Part shown: one piece after another, positions 35,279 to 44,443 of the stretch
Layout of the letters: each line of letters starts with the position of its first letter
How positions within the stretch are numbered: position 1 is the stretch's first letter
Source of the DNA: OMIW01 sp044235645
GTDB taxonomy: Bacteria; Bdellovibrionota_C; UBA2361; OMIW01
Length of the DNA stretch: 64,000 nt
Direction of reading: 5' to 3'
NCBI GenBank assembly: GCA_044235645.1
Contig: JBIIHQ010000003.1
Location: 257,262-321,261 of the forward strand
The notes under the pieces: model-generated
What the model saw: the letters and a program-made list of their open reading frames with translations, nothing else
What the model was told of the DNA's origin: nothing
The model's database searches: none
Position numbers and translations under genes: made by a program

Positions 35279-35851
35279 CTAGGCTCCCCGACGGTCATGA
35301 GTAGCCAACAACTTCTCATGCAGGAAGGAATCGTTTCCTAACTCCGAATGGAACGAAGCGGCAAGCACGTTGTGATAACGAAATAGCACCGGCTGATTGT
35401 GTAAAAAAGCTTCAGGGGTTGCCCTCCCATCTATCGCTTCAAGCAACGGCGCTCGAATAAATGAGACAACATGAGGAGTAGGTCCATCACCCACCGTAAT
35501 CGATGCCTCAAATGATTCGCGTTGCGACCCATAGAAATTGCGATGAGCCCGAAGCGGTATCGCTGCGAGCGAGGGCTGCGATGGTCCGACAACTTCCGTC
35601 GCAAGAAGGATCGCCCCAGCGCACACCCCGAGCACGGGGCGGTGCCGGCAGAATATAGCGAGAGGCTCGAACATATTGCTTAAGCGAAGCAGATGGAGCA
35701 TCGTTGTGCTCTCCCCACCCGGAAGCACTAACCGCTCAACAGATTCGAGATCCGCACACGATCTCACCAAAACCGCCTCGATACCAAGACGAGCAAACGC
35801 GGCTCGGTGCGGTTCAACACAGCCCTGAAGCGCGAGGATCCCTACCGTCAT
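35279..35851 (-). CDS. pdxT: pyridoxal 5'-phosphate synthase glutaminase subunit PdxT
   Basis: A 190-residue class I glutamine amidotransferase that feeds ammonia to PdxS. VGILALQGCVEPHRAAFARL is the family start, LVLPGGESTTM is the glutamine oxyanion loop, PVLGVCAGAILLA holds the nucleophile Cys, and AASFHSELGND holds the His-x-Glu pair (the usual H-P-E is H-S-E here). Length is as in other PdxT proteins. It follows pdxS by 32 bp. Together they make pyridoxal 5'-phosphate from ribose 5-phosphate, glyceraldehyde 3-phosphate and glutamine. Confidence 0.95.
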   Translation of the reverse strand: MTVGILALQGCVEPHRAAFARLGIEAVLVRSCADLESVERLVLPGGESTTMLHLLRLSNMFEPLAIFCRHRPVLGVCAGAILLATEVVGPSQPSLAAIPLRAHRNFYGSQRESFEASITVGDGPTPHVVSFIRAPLLEAIDGRATPEAFLHNQPVLFRYHNVLAASFHSELGNDSFLHEKLLATHDRRGA

Positions 35852-35883
35852 ACTACCATCCCCCGCTCGTAATCACCTTTCTG

Positions 35884-36753
35884 TCACCATCCCCGCTTTG
35901 CCAACTCTGCTCCAGCCGGAATCTGACCCATCTCGATACCACGCATCGGCTCACCGAGACCACGAGAAACTTCGAGCAGCCGGATCGGATCAGTGTAGAA
36001 AGCGGTTGCCACAACGATAGCTCGCGCAAATGCCTTTGGGTTACTCGAATGAAAAACCCCCGAACCGACAAAGACCGATTCCGCCCCAAGCTGCCGAATA
36101 AGCGACGCATCTGCCGGGGTCGCAACCCCTCCCGCCGCAAAGTTAGGGACCGGAAGGCGCCCTGCCCCCTTAACCTGCTCGAGCAACGCGAGAGGAACTC
36201 GATACTCCAGCGCCTTTGATTCCAGCTCGGCCCCCGCCATATCACGAAGCGCCCCGAGCTCATTTGTTATCTGCCGCATGTGCCGGACCGCCTCAATGAT
36301 GTTCCCGGTTCCCGCTTCTCCCTTGGTACGGATCATCGCAGCACCTTCGTTGATCCGTCGCAAAGCCTCGCCAAGGTTGCACGCACCACAAACGAAAGGT
36401 GTCTTAAATACCGATTTATCGATATGAAATTGCGGGTCTGCTGGGGTAAGCACCTCTGATTCATCGATAAAATCAACCCCTATAGCTTCAAGAATCTGCG
36501 CCTCTGCCACATGTCCAATTCGCACCTTGGCCATGACCGGGATGCTTACTGCGGCTTTTATCTCCTCTATTAGTTGGGGATCACTCATCCGAGCGACACC
36601 TCCCTGCTTGCGAATGTCGGAGGGAACCCGCTCAAGCGCCATCACCGCGACTGCTCCCGCATCTTCCGCGATGCGTGCTTGCTCCGCAGTCACCACATCC
36701 ATGATGACTCCGTTGCACAGCATCTCCGCGAGACCAACTTTTGTATTCATCAT
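35884..36753 (-). CDS. pdxS: pyridoxal 5'-phosphate synthase lyase subunit PdxS
   Basis: A 289-residue TIM-barrel subunit of the deoxyxylulose-independent vitamin B6 pathway. GVIMDVVTAEQARIAEDAGA, ALERVPSDIRKQGGVARM, PVMAKVRIGHVAEAQIL (with a Schiff-base Lys), GACNLGEALRRINEGAAMIRTKGEAGTGN and PNFAAGGVATPADASLIRQLGAESVFVGSGVF are all strongly conserved family segments. Its ATG is preceded by GAGGT. It forms the synthase with PdxT and is transcribed from the sigma70-type promoter at 36831-36860. Confidence 0.97.
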   Translation of the reverse strand: MMNTKVGLAEMLCNGVIMDVVTAEQARIAEDAGAVAVMALERVPSDIRKQGGVARMSDPQLIEEIKAAVSIPVMAKVRIGHVAEAQILEAIGVDFIDESEVLTPADPQFHIDKSVFKTPFVCGACNLGEALRRINEGAAMIRTKGEAGTGNIIEAVRHMRQITNELGALRDMAGAELESKALEYRVPLALLEQVKGAGRLPVPNFAAGGVATPADASLIRQLGAESVFVGSGVFHSSNPKAFARAIVVATAFYTDPIRLLEVSRGLGEPMRGIEMGQIPAGAELAKRGW

Positions 36754-36830
36754 GACAACATTACCTCATAAGAACGGCGATAAGGAGAGGCATCTCTCAA
36801 CACGAGAGAGAACGCGCGTAAAGCGACTAA

Positions 36831-36860
36831 ATTATCACTCACAAAAAGCAAACGGGTCAA
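36831..36860 (-). promoter_or_regulatory. sigma70-type promoter of pdxS-pdxT
   Basis: On the minus strand TTGACC (36860-36855), an 18-base spacer and GATAAT (36836-36831), matching the -35 at five and the -10 at five of six positions. The transcript would start about 70 bases before pdxS, with a short hairpin CTCTC-GTGTT-GAGAG in the leader. Confidence 0.7.
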
Positions 36861-36938
36861 GGATTGGGCCTTTCCAACGGCTTGCTGCACCATGCGTGCT
36901 CGGGGGCGAAAACTGCATGGCGCCTCCCAGCCTCGAAA

Positions 36939-36995
36939 CAGAAAAACGAGAAAGGGTTGCGGTCCACCGTGATTGATATCACAGCACCACAACCC
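36939..36995 (-). terminator. intrinsic terminator after the polytopic membrane protein
   Basis: Minus strand: outer stem GGGTTG / CAACCC with an inner GTGAT-ATCAC type hairpin, followed by TTTCTCGTTTTTCTG. The structure lies 10 bases past the stop at 37005. Confidence 0.7.
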
Positions 36996-37004
36996 TTGAG
37001 ACCT

Positions 37005-38177
37005 TCATGAAGAACCCTCTTGGCTATCCACAGAACCGACCTCCCTTCCCGAAGAATCAGCGACCACCTCATCAGGAGATGAGGCAGGAGGCGTGAACTC
37101 CTCCATTCCCTCCTTCGGTGGAGCCGTCAGGAACATCGCGCCCGCAACCGCGAACGAAGCTATGCCCCGAATGCTGGATGCGATAACAACGCCAAGGGCA
37201 GTGCGGACTCGCGTCAGCACTGGTCCGAAGAGTCCTACTACGAGTGGCTCGAGAAATCGAACAACCACCTGCCACCGGCTATACACAAACGCTTGGTTAA
37301 TGATGGCAAGGAGCCCTACTTGGAGAGCAATGTTCTGTGAGCTGTTATGATGGGCATGGATATACCAAACTGCGTACAACCCCACACACACCGCCGTCTC
37401 AGTCACCGCCCGAAAGGCAAGGGATCCGAGATTGGCAGCGACAAGCATCGCACCCTGAAGAGGGACGATGACAAGCGCAGGAATCCGGCGCCACCGGACG
37501 GGAATCGGCCCCTCTCCTGAAAGCAGGCCAAGCTCAGCATCCTGAGTGAGGACCTGCCAACTCCGGCCGAGAAGATCACGAAATCCCGACAGGCTTCGAA
37601 ATGCGGACCCACTCCATTGCGCCTTCTCAAGGAATTTTTTCACCTCAATGAACGCAGAGGGATCATCAAGGCGGGGGACCCTCATCGGCAACAGAGCCAC
37701 CGAAGGAGCGTTACCCGTCGCGATGAGTTGCAACGCCGCAAATCCGCTCATGACCGCTGCATGGCCCAACACAATCGCGAACCACAACGCCTGAACGAAC
37801 GGAGCTCCAAGACCGAGGTGCACGAAAAGCCACGCAACACTCGGCTCTGCGGCTCGCTCAACGAGCTGAATAGCCGTCTGAACCCCTGCATCAAGAGCAA
37901 GGTGCCCCGCGAGAAGCAGGTTAACGATCTTCCCCTCCCCCAGACGGTCAAAGAGCGACCACAGGAGGAAGAGGGATGTTGTGGCCGCCGTTGCCCACAC
38001 AGCCCGCTGAATGTGACCCTGAATTGGACGAGGGTCAGCAACAACGGCCACCCCGACGAGCAATCCCAGCGAAAAAGAGACGAATGGCCAACCCGACAAA
38101 AATGCCATGAGGATGCCAACTTTCGCAGCAATCCACGCCGCAAGGGCTAAACGCCCCATTGTAAATCTTCGGTCCAT
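37005..38177 (-). CDS. polytopic membrane protein of unknown function
   Basis: A 390-residue inner-membrane protein that I cannot assign. Eight or more hydrophobic spans are visible (for example VGILMAFLSGWPFVSFSLGLLVGVAVV, AVWATAATTSLFLLWSLF, LFVHLGLGAPFVQALWFAIVL, VGLLAIINQAFVYSRW and GIASFAVAGAMFL) around a soluble middle of about residues 165-235 (PRLDDPSAFIEVKKFLEKAQW ...). The C-terminal 35 residues are acidic/Ser-rich (EEFTPPASSPDEVVADSSGRE). A start seven codons in (MGRLALAAW) is also possible. It is followed by a terminator and upstream there is a divergent tRNA gene. Confidence 0.65.
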   Translation of the reverse strand: MDRRFTMGRLALAAWIAAKVGILMAFLSGWPFVSFSLGLLVGVAVVADPRPIQGHIQRAVWATAATTSLFLLWSLFDRLGEGKIVNLLLAGHLALDAGVQTAIQLVERAAEPSVAWLFVHLGLGAPFVQALWFAIVLGHAAVMSGFAALQLIATGNAPSVALLPMRVPRLDDPSAFIEVKKFLEKAQWSGSAFRSLSGFRDLLGRSWQVLTQDAELGLLSGEGPIPVRWRRIPALVIVPLQGAMLVAANLGSLAFRAVTETAVCVGLYAVWYIHAHHNSSQNIALQVGLLAIINQAFVYSRWQVVVRFLEPLVVGLFGPVLTRVRTALGVVIASSIRGIASFAVAGAMFLTAPPKEGMEEFTPPASSPDEVVADSSGREVGSVDSQEGSS

Positions 38178-38276
38178 AAAACCTTTAGCGAACGGCCCTA
38201 GCTTGCCCTATAACCTCGAAGATTGCCAAGAGATTATGGCTGGGCGCCCTCTTTAGCGGATTAGTTTCGCCCGGTG

Positions 38277-38306
38277 TTGCCTTTTTAGCAGGCCTGTGGT
38301 GATAAT
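38277..38306 (+). promoter_or_regulatory. promoter of tRNA-Gln
   Basis: TTGCCT (38277-38282), an 18-base spacer and GATAAT (38301-38306); the tRNA begins at 38316, ten bases after the -10. Confidence 0.7.
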
Positions 38307-38315
38307 TCTCTCGAT

Positions 38316-38386
38316 TCGCCCGTCGTCTAATGGTAAGACTCTGGATTCTGATTCCAGCTATCGAGGTTCGAGTCCTTGCGGGCGAG
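38316..38386 (+). tRNA. tRNA-Gln (CUG)
   Basis: Acceptor TCGCCCG pairs with CGGGCGA. The anticodon stem CTGGA / TCCAG encloses TTCTGAT with CTG. T-arm is CGAGG-TTCGAGT-CCTTG. The discriminator base is G and is followed by TGC, so CCA is not encoded. Confidence 0.93.
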
Positions 38387-38684
38387 TGCTTTGGCTTTCA
38401 GTGCCAAGCGGTCGTTATTTAACAACCAAATCTTCAGCTCTCTCTCGGTATCCCGCGGTCAGAATCCCTCAGCCAGAGGTGGGTCCGCACTCATGCTCGC
38501 CTGCGTCACTCTCAAAGGAGGAGTGTCCGCCTTTCCTTTGCTCCCCATTTCCCCCTCTCCTTGAGGGGTGCACGTTTCGTCCTTAATGCTTACACTAGCA
38601 GAAGCCCTCAGGAGAGGGAGTGAGACGTGCGCACGACAACCCGGTCAGAACGGTACGATGATGGCCTTGGGAGAGAAAAGTAGA

Positions 38685-40568
38685 ATGATCACCCCTCCAC
38701 CCCACATGGCTGGCCCGCTCATTATGCAACGCCTCCCCTCTTCGAATCTCTGTCCTCCTCCGCGCGTCTCGCCTTTCCTGCTCCTTGCCTTTGCCCTCTC
38801 CACGACCGGCTGCAGCATTCTTACGGAGCCCCGCCCATCCGATCAGAGTAAGAAGACGCTCGACCTGAGCGTCGAGAGAACTCGCTCAGTCGTGATGGAT
38901 CGCGATATCAGCCGTGCCTCTGAGGGATACTATCAGTTTCTAGTGGGCCAACTCCGCTACGATGCGGAGGATTTTTCCGGCGCGATGATGAGTCTAAGAC
39001 GCGCTGAAGCACTAATTGGAACTCCCGTACCCGAGCTCAACGTCCGACTTGCAGAGCTTGAGCTTAAAGAGGGAAATCTCGAAGCGGCTCTTCAGCAAAG
39101 CTCTCAGGCTATCGAGGTTGAGCCGACTGAGGTCAAAGTTCTCCTTCTCCATGCAGGGATACTTGACTCACTCGAGCGAGGGGCTGAAGCGCTCCCCTTC
39201 TATGAACAGGTAATCGAGAAAGAGCCTGCGAATGTTGACGGATATCTGATCCTCTCTGGCCTCTTGATGAAGTTGAATCGTAATGCAGAGGCAATTTCGG
39301 TACTCAAGCGATACCTCCCTACCGACCCCAATGACTCCTTGGTACTCTACTTTCTCGGCCGAGCACACGAAGCGATCGGCGATCTTTCGGAAGCAGAAAC
39401 TTCAATTCATCGCGCTTATGAGCTCAACCCCGAAAACCTGCCCATCTGCGTTGATTACGCCAGAATACTCGTACGGCGCTCGAAAAATCCTCAAGCGAAA
39501 GAGATTTGCCGTCACATCCTTGAACGCGACCCCCGAAACATAGTTGCCCGGAAGATCCTAGGGACGCTCCTCATCAGCGATAACGAGCTCGATGAAGCAC
39601 TTGAACAGCTCCAGCTGCTCGAAGATATTGAGGAGGATGCAACCGACACTCGATTCAAGATCGCCCTTATTCACATTCAAAAACAACAATTCAGCGAGGC
39701 TGAGCGCGAGCTTCAGCTTATTATCGCACAACGACCAGAACATGGTGGCGCTCGCTACTATCTCGCTACCATCCTCGCGAGCACTAACAAACTTCCGCAG
39801 GCCCTCGAGCAAATTGCCCAAATACCGACAACAAACGAGCTTTACGCCAAGGCAAATGCGTTTGCCAGTTTTATCTGCAAAGAATCTAACGACATCGCGT
39901 GTGCGTTGGAATCAATAAAAAAAGCGTACGAAGCCGATAACGGACAATCACCACAGATCTTTACCTTCTATATCACCATCCTGAGAGAAGCGAAAAAACT
40001 TGAGGAGGCGCGTTCCCTCCTCGAGGTGGCGATTGAAAAACAACCGGAGGCTTACGACCTTCGCTACGACTACGTTATGACCCTGCATGACCTCGGAGAG
40101 GAGGAAGCTGCCTATCAGGAGGCTCGTTCCATCATCACCGAACAACCCGACCATCCCGAGAGCCTTAATTTTGTCGCGTACCTGATGGCAGAACGGGGAG
40201 AGGATATCGTCGGAGCAGAGAAGCTCAGCAGACGCGCGATTCACCTCCGTCCCCGCGAAGGATATTTTCACGATACTCTCGGCTGGATAGTACTAAAGCG
40301 GGGCAGAATTGACGAAGCTATCATAGAGCTTCGCCACGCCACCGAGCTACTCCCTCGCGATCCAACGATCCTTGAACACCTCGGAGATGCTCTTGCCGTG
40401 AAGGGCCAGCAGGATGAAGCAGCAAAGGTGTATGAGCGGGCGATTGAAGCCCTCGGAACATTGTCTACTGAACCCTCAACTAATCAGGAGCAAACTGAGC
40501 GACAACGGCTCGAAGAAAAACGAGATGCAGCAATGGGAAAGCTCCGAAACCTCCCCCCAAAAAATTAA
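38685..40568 (+). CDS. tetratricopeptide-repeat lipoprotein
   Basis: A 627-residue protein with an N-terminal lipoprotein signal (SPFLLLAFALSTTGC; the lipobox Cys is about residue 43) and about 13 tetratricopeptide repeats; units such as ALPFYEQVIEKEPANVDGYL, ETSIHRAYELNPENLPICVD and KVYERAIEAL are clear. It is predicted to be a periplasmic or outer-membrane scaffold. ATG at 38685 is chosen, preceded by GGGAGAG; the longer frame adds 39 residues and the inner ATG at 38724 (MQRLPSSN) is also possible. The LolB-like lipoprotein gene follows 31 bp later. Paired TPR-lipoprotein and DUF4292 genes are known in several Gram-negative groups. Confidence 0.85.
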   Translation: MITPPPHMAGPLIMQRLPSSNLCPPPRVSPFLLLAFALSTTGCSILTEPRPSDQSKKTLDLSVERTRSVVMDRDISRASEGYYQFLVGQLRYDAEDFSGAMMSLRRAEALIGTPVPELNVRLAELELKEGNLEAALQQSSQAIEVEPTEVKVLLLHAGILDSLERGAEALPFYEQVIEKEPANVDGYLILSGLLMKLNRNAEAISVLKRYLPTDPNDSLVLYFLGRAHEAIGDLSEAETSIHRAYELNPENLPICVDYARILVRRSKNPQAKEICRHILERDPRNIVARKILGTLLISDNELDEALEQLQLLEDIEEDATDTRFKIALIHIQKQQFSEAERELQLIIAQRPEHGGARYYLATILASTNKLPQALEQIAQIPTTNELYAKANAFASFICKESNDIACALESIKKAYEADNGQSPQIFTFYITILREAKKLEEARSLLEVAIEKQPEAYDLRYDYVMTLHDLGEEEAAYQEARSIITEQPDHPESLNFVAYLMAERGEDIVGAEKLSRRAIHLRPREGYFHDTLGWIVLKRGRIDEAIIELRHATELLPRDPTILEHLGDALAVKGQQDEAAKVYERAIEALGTLSTEPSTNQEQTERQRLEEKRDAAMGKLRNLPPKN

Positions 40569-40599
40569 TCTTGACCCCCACCATTTTCAGGATCTACCA

Positions 40600-41460
40600 A
40601 TGGGCCGCTTACACATCCCCTCATCACTACGTCGTATCGTCTTCGCATTTCCCTTGACCGCAGTCGTCGCTGGCTGCGCCATCCTTTTTGGCGGGGGCGA
40701 ACCCCCTATAGTTGGCAATCTTCTCACGGGAAAGAGCCGCTCAGTCATCATCGAGCGACTCTCCACCGAATCAAAACTCCCTGCGAATCTGAAAGCACTC
40801 GTCCGAGCGACTGTAACTCGACCAGCTGACGCACCCACGTCAGACGAAAGCTCCCCGCAACGCACCACCTCCACCGAGTCATTCCGCTACGCGGTTGTTT
40901 ATGCGACTCCCGACAAAATTAGATTCGACCTTTTCCCCCTTAACTCAGCCATAACCCTCCAACAACTCACTGCCACCGGCGGAAGAGCGACCCTCATCGA
41001 CTTTACCACCAAAGAGGCGATTTCGGGTGATACTGCCGAAACTTTCAGTAAATCATTCCTCCAGGTTCCTGCTTCCGAGCAGGAGGTCGCCTCTCTCATT
41101 TTGGGCCGCGTCCCTCCGCTTTCCCTCACCGACGCATCGCTCAGAATTTATCAGAGCAACTCCGAGATCGCAGTCGTCAAGGGAAACAACGAATTCAGCT
41201 GGCGCATGCGTGCTGATTCGCTCGCGATGGAAGAGCTCAAAGTCCACGAGAAGGTAACCGGTAAGCTTCTAGCAACTGCTCGCTACAGCGATATGATTAT
41301 GTGTGGTGCTCACCAGATACCTGGTAAAGTGGTCGTTATCCTCCCGACCGACGGATCAACCCTCACCTTCACCCACACTAAATCGGAGTGTGCAACGTCG
41401 GTACGCAGTGACCTTTTTGACCTGCGTATTCCCCGGGGGTTTGCGGCGCGAGAGGGGTAA
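40600..41460 (+). CDS. LolB/DUF4292-like outer-membrane lipoprotein
   Basis: A 286-residue protein. The lipoprotein signal is FPLTAVVAGC, with the lipid-modified Cys at about residue 26, and the mature part resembles the LolB/LppX fold with FRYAVVYATPDKIRFDLFP and LIDFTTKEAISGD. DUF4292 and LolB proteins bind lipoproteins or lipids at the outer membrane. Similarity is judged by pattern only. ATG 40600 is preferred: the signal begins there and the longer frame (62 residues more) overlaps the previous gene in another frame. It is cotranscribed with the TPR lipoprotein. Confidence 0.7.
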   Translation: MGRLHIPSSLRRIVFAFPLTAVVAGCAILFGGGEPPIVGNLLTGKSRSVIIERLSTESKLPANLKALVRATVTRPADAPTSDESSPQRTTSTESFRYAVVYATPDKIRFDLFPLNSAITLQQLTATGGRATLIDFTTKEAISGDTAETFSKSFLQVPASEQEVASLILGRVPPLSLTDASLRIYQSNSEIAVVKGNNEFSWRMRADSLAMEELKVHEKVTGKLLATARYSDMIMCGAHQIPGKVVVILPTDGSTLTFTHTKSECATSVRSDLFDLRIPRGFAAREG

Positions 41461-41478
41461 ACAAAGGTTCTAGGGAGG

Positions 41479-42216
41479 CTATTCGAGCGCCAGTGCTGAC
41501 GTCGTAATTCGCATAAATATCTCCTCGAGATTGGCTCCCTCTACTCCCGCTTGAGCACGGATCTCGTCTATCCGACCTATGGTCAGAACTTTCCCCCCCT
41601 CGATGATTGCCACCCGGTCAGCGATCTCCTCGGCGACATGAAGCGAATGGGTTGAAAGAAGAATGGAAGTTCCCTGTGAGCGGTACTCCTTAAGTCTCTT
41701 TTTGAGCAGCTTCGCCCCATACGGATCAAGCCCCACCATCGGTTCATCAAAAATAAGCACCTGCGGTTCATGGAGGAGGGCTGCCACCGTCGCAAGCCGC
41801 TGCTTCATACCGTGCGAGAGGGCGTCAATCAGGACATGCTGTTTTTCGATCAATCCATACTCTGTCAGCAGTCGTGTCCCCCGCTCCTCAATCACGGCTC
41901 GAGAGAGATTGTACAGCTGCCCTACAAAGTAAAGCAGCTCACGAGGGGTGAGCTTTGGGTACAGATAGGGTCGATCGGGAATGTACCCAATAATCGATTT
42001 CGCTTGTATCGGCGCATCGTAAAGATCATGCCCGCCGATAGTTATCGATCCTCCCGTCGGCCTCAGAATCCCTGACAACATCCGCAACGTCGTCGTTTTC
42101 CCCGCCCCGTTCACCCCCAGGAATCCAAATATCTCCCCCGGCGCAACCGAAAATGAGATATCACTGACAGCCTGGAAGGACCCAAACGAGCGGCTGAGGT
42201 GTTCGACGGTGATCAT
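41479..42216 (-). CDS. ABC transporter ATP-binding protein
   Basis: A 245-residue ATPase of the ABC exporter type (ABC-2-like, as in drug, polysaccharide or Gld export). Walker A is GVNGAGKTTTLRMLSG, the signature is ALSHGMKQRLAT (S-H-G-M variant of LSGGQ), and Walker B is VLIFDEPMVGLDPYG with STHSLHVAEEIADR as H-loop. No permease gene is next to it, so the partner lies elsewhere. It is convergent with the LolB-like gene. The 495 bp upstream hold no clear gene. Confidence 0.9.
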   Translation of the reverse strand: MITVEHLSRSFGSFQAVSDISFSVAPGEIFGFLGVNGAGKTTTLRMLSGILRPTGGSITIGGHDLYDAPIQAKSIIGYIPDRPYLYPKLTPRELLYFVGQLYNLSRAVIEERGTRLLTEYGLIEKQHVLIDALSHGMKQRLATVAALLHEPQVLIFDEPMVGLDPYGAKLLKKRLKEYRSQGTSILLSTHSLHVAEEIADRVAIIEGGKVLTIGRIDEIRAQAGVEGANLEEIFMRITTSALALE

Positions 42217-42711
42217 GATGGCGATAGGAGGTGCATGGGGATAAGTGAGTGTAAAACCAGAAGTGATAGAGCCGAGGCCCTCGGGTAGGATGCACCGAAC
42301 GAGTGATCTTGCTCGACGGGGCTATCTTCAGACCCCCCCCAAGTACAACCCTTGGAAGATAACGATGTTGTGAAAGAAAATCGGCGAAATTCAACCTCGC
42401 TCTTTGTCTAATAAATTCACCGCCGAATAAAATACCCTACCGTTTTTTAACAGGTCTTGAATTAACTCTCTCATACCGAACTCAATTAAAATCCCACATC
42501 CTCGCTCCGAGGAATCTGGTCTTGCTCTCCGACCGCCAAAGGTGCAGTAAGACTTCGCGTGCAAGAGATCTCGAGGTAAAAAAACCGGAGCAGAGCAGAT
42601 CAATATCTTCGAGACGCTGTAAGCCAATTTTTGCGTGCTGCCGTTCTGCGACCCACACATTAAACCGATTAAAAATGGGGTTACACCAGTGGGATTGGGG
42701 TGTCTGTTATC
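42217..42711. other. 495-bp region with no clear gene
   Basis: No reading frame here has a convincing start or domain; an 89-residue minus-strand frame at 42391-42660 has no recognisable features. The region is AT-rich at 42400-42490. A weak stem ACACC/GGTGT followed by ATTTTTA downstream of the TerB-like gene may be a terminator. Confidence 0.4.
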
Positions 42712-43167
42712 CTATTCATCGATACCTAGATACTCTCCGACAACTTCCAAAAACTGTTGTTCTTCCGATGAAAGGAGGCCATCGCTCATCACCACCTCAC
42801 GCACCAAGCTCACCAACTTGTGCCTTTGAGCATCGCTGAATCGATCACGAACCCTCTCGAGGATTCGATTCGCTGTCTCCTCCTCTGCGATACAGTAATT
42901 TGCCACCTCGATATAGTGAGCCACTTCTGTCGAGTTTAACCCCAAATGAGCGGTCGCGATTTCGCAGATTTTGGTCAACTCTTCGGGAACAAAAACCTCA
43001 TCACGAACCCCAGCGATGACCAAAAGAAGAACTACTGCCGTCTTGAAGTCTTGCTGCGTCGGCTCACCACCCTTTTCAAAATCGAAAAGTCCCTCTCCTA
43101 TCTTCATCGTCTCTCCCTTGATAGTTCCCCTCGCCACCTTTTGTATTTGCTCTCCAAAATACTCCAC
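42712..43167 (-). CDS. TerB-like protein
   Basis: A 151-residue all-helical protein matching the tellurite resistance TerB / DUF533-like family. Helical blocks DFKTAVVLLLVIAGVRDE, EVAHYIEVANYCIAEEET and LVSLVREVVMSDGLLSSEEQQFLEVVGEYLGI show the family pattern of acidic E/D residues. The start is GTG 3 bp after the thiolase stop. TerB-like domains occur in many signalling or metal-response proteins; the role is not known and tellurite resistance should not be assumed. Confidence 0.75.
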   Translation of the reverse strand: MEYFGEQIQKVARGTIKGETMKIGEGLFDFEKGGEPTQQDFKTAVVLLLVIAGVRDEVFVPEELTKICEIATAHLGLNSTEVAHYIEVANYCIAEEETANRILERVRDRFSDAQRHKLVSLVREVVMSDGLLSSEEQQFLEVVGEYLGIDE

Positions 43168-43170
43168 AAT

Positions 43171-44352
43171 CTATCCCACCGTAACCCCCAACGCCACAGC
43201 ATTTCCGCCCCCCAGACACAACGCGGCGATCCCGCGTCCCCCGCCCCGGCGCTGGAGTGCATGAACCAGCGTCACCAACACCCGCGCGCCACTTGCACCG
43301 ATAGGGTGCCCTAGTGCTATCGCACCACCGTGAACATTAAGTTGACTACGATCCCATCCGACAGCCTGCTCGTTCGCTAACACCTGTGCGGCGAAGGCCT
43401 CGTTTACTTCAAAGAGATCCACCCCGCGTGCCGACGAGACTCCCATCTTGGTCATCACCTGATGCACTGCCGCACCGGGGGCAAAGAAGACCTCGCGAGG
43501 TTCGACTCCGCTGGTCGCCATCGCCGAGATAGTCGCTAATGGCTTACATCCCAACGCACGGGCTCGCTCTTCACTCATCACGATAAGCGCAGCAGCGCCA
43601 TCGCTTAACGGCGAGGCATTTCCCGCCGTGACGGTCCCATCTCCTGAGAACGCTGGCTTCAGTCGCCCAAGTGCCTCGACCGTTGAATCACTGCGCGGAC
43701 CCTCATCAACTGCGACGACTTCAATGATAGCCCCGCTGCGATCTTTCTTCTCAATCGGCACTATCTCCTCGCGGAGTGCCTCTGCGGCAGCAACCGCTTT
43801 TGCGTGCGATTCAGCCGCATAGGCATCCTGCATGGCGCGCGTTATTCCTGCTTTCGTCGCCGTATAGTCAGCGAACGAGCCCATGTGACTGTTATGAAAT
43901 GAGTCCCAGAGGCCATCATGAATCAGCGCATCAACCAGCCGCTGTTCACCAAACTTAACCCCCTTCCGCAGACCGAAGGTAAGATATGGCGCCGAGCTCA
44001 TCGACTCCATTCCTCCGGCGACCACAACCTCAGCTGAACCGGTCACGATTGCCTGGTGAGCCAGCATCACCGCTTTAAGCCCCGAACCACACACCTTATT
44101 GATGGTCAACGCCGAAACGGTCGGCGGCAGACCCGCGCCTAGTGCTGCCTGGCGCGCTGGTGCTTGTCCGATACCCGCGCTCACGACATTTCCCATGATC
44201 ACTTCATCGATCATTGCTGGATCGATCTTCGCACGGCCTAACGCATCACGAATAGCAAGGGCACCCAGTGTTGGTGCAGAGTATTCGCCTAATTTACCCA
44301 AAAATTTTCCAATCGGGGTACGAACGGCTGCAACGATAACAGATGAGGTCAT
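43171..44352 (-). CDS. acetyl-CoA acetyltransferase (thiolase)
   Basis: A 393-residue thiolase. The nucleophile Cys is in INKVCGSGLKAVMLAHQAI (residue about 90), GMESMSSAPY is the family centre, the catalytic His is in NVHGGAIALGHPIGASGARV and the second Cys in IAALCLGGGNAVAL. It condenses or cleaves acetoacetyl-CoA (AtoB/PhaA) or longer 3-ketoacyl-CoA; the short N-terminus and MESMS favour acetoacetyl-CoA. GGAG precedes the ATG. A TerB-like gene follows with 3 bp separation. Confidence 0.93.
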   Translation of the reverse strand: MTSSVIVAAVRTPIGKFLGKLGEYSAPTLGALAIRDALGRAKIDPAMIDEVIMGNVVSAGIGQAPARQAALGAGLPPTVSALTINKVCGSGLKAVMLAHQAIVTGSAEVVVAGGMESMSSAPYLTFGLRKGVKFGEQRLVDALIHDGLWDSFHNSHMGSFADYTATKAGITRAMQDAYAAESHAKAVAAAEALREEIVPIEKKDRSGAIIEVVAVDEGPRSDSTVEALGRLKPAFSGDGTVTAGNASPLSDGAAALIVMSEERARALGCKPLATISAMATSGVEPREVFFAPGAAVHQVMTKMGVSSARGVDLFEVNEAFAAQVLANEQAVGWDRSQLNVHGGAIALGHPIGASGARVLVTLVHALQRRGGGRGIAALCLGGGNAVALGVTVG

Positions 44353-44443
44353 GGCAAAACTCCGGTGAGGATAGGCGCTGGAACCGTTCGCATATCAGAA
44401 GATACCGTGATGGAAGTGCGACGACGGTACACACCCCATCAGC

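Noticed and set aside
42391..42660. 89-codon minus-strand frame downstream of the TerB-like gene
   Set aside because: No recognisable feature, no start signal, AT-rich region.
42712..43167. Tellurite resistance operon
   Set aside because: Only a TerB-like domain is present; no terC, terD or other ter genes are adjacent.
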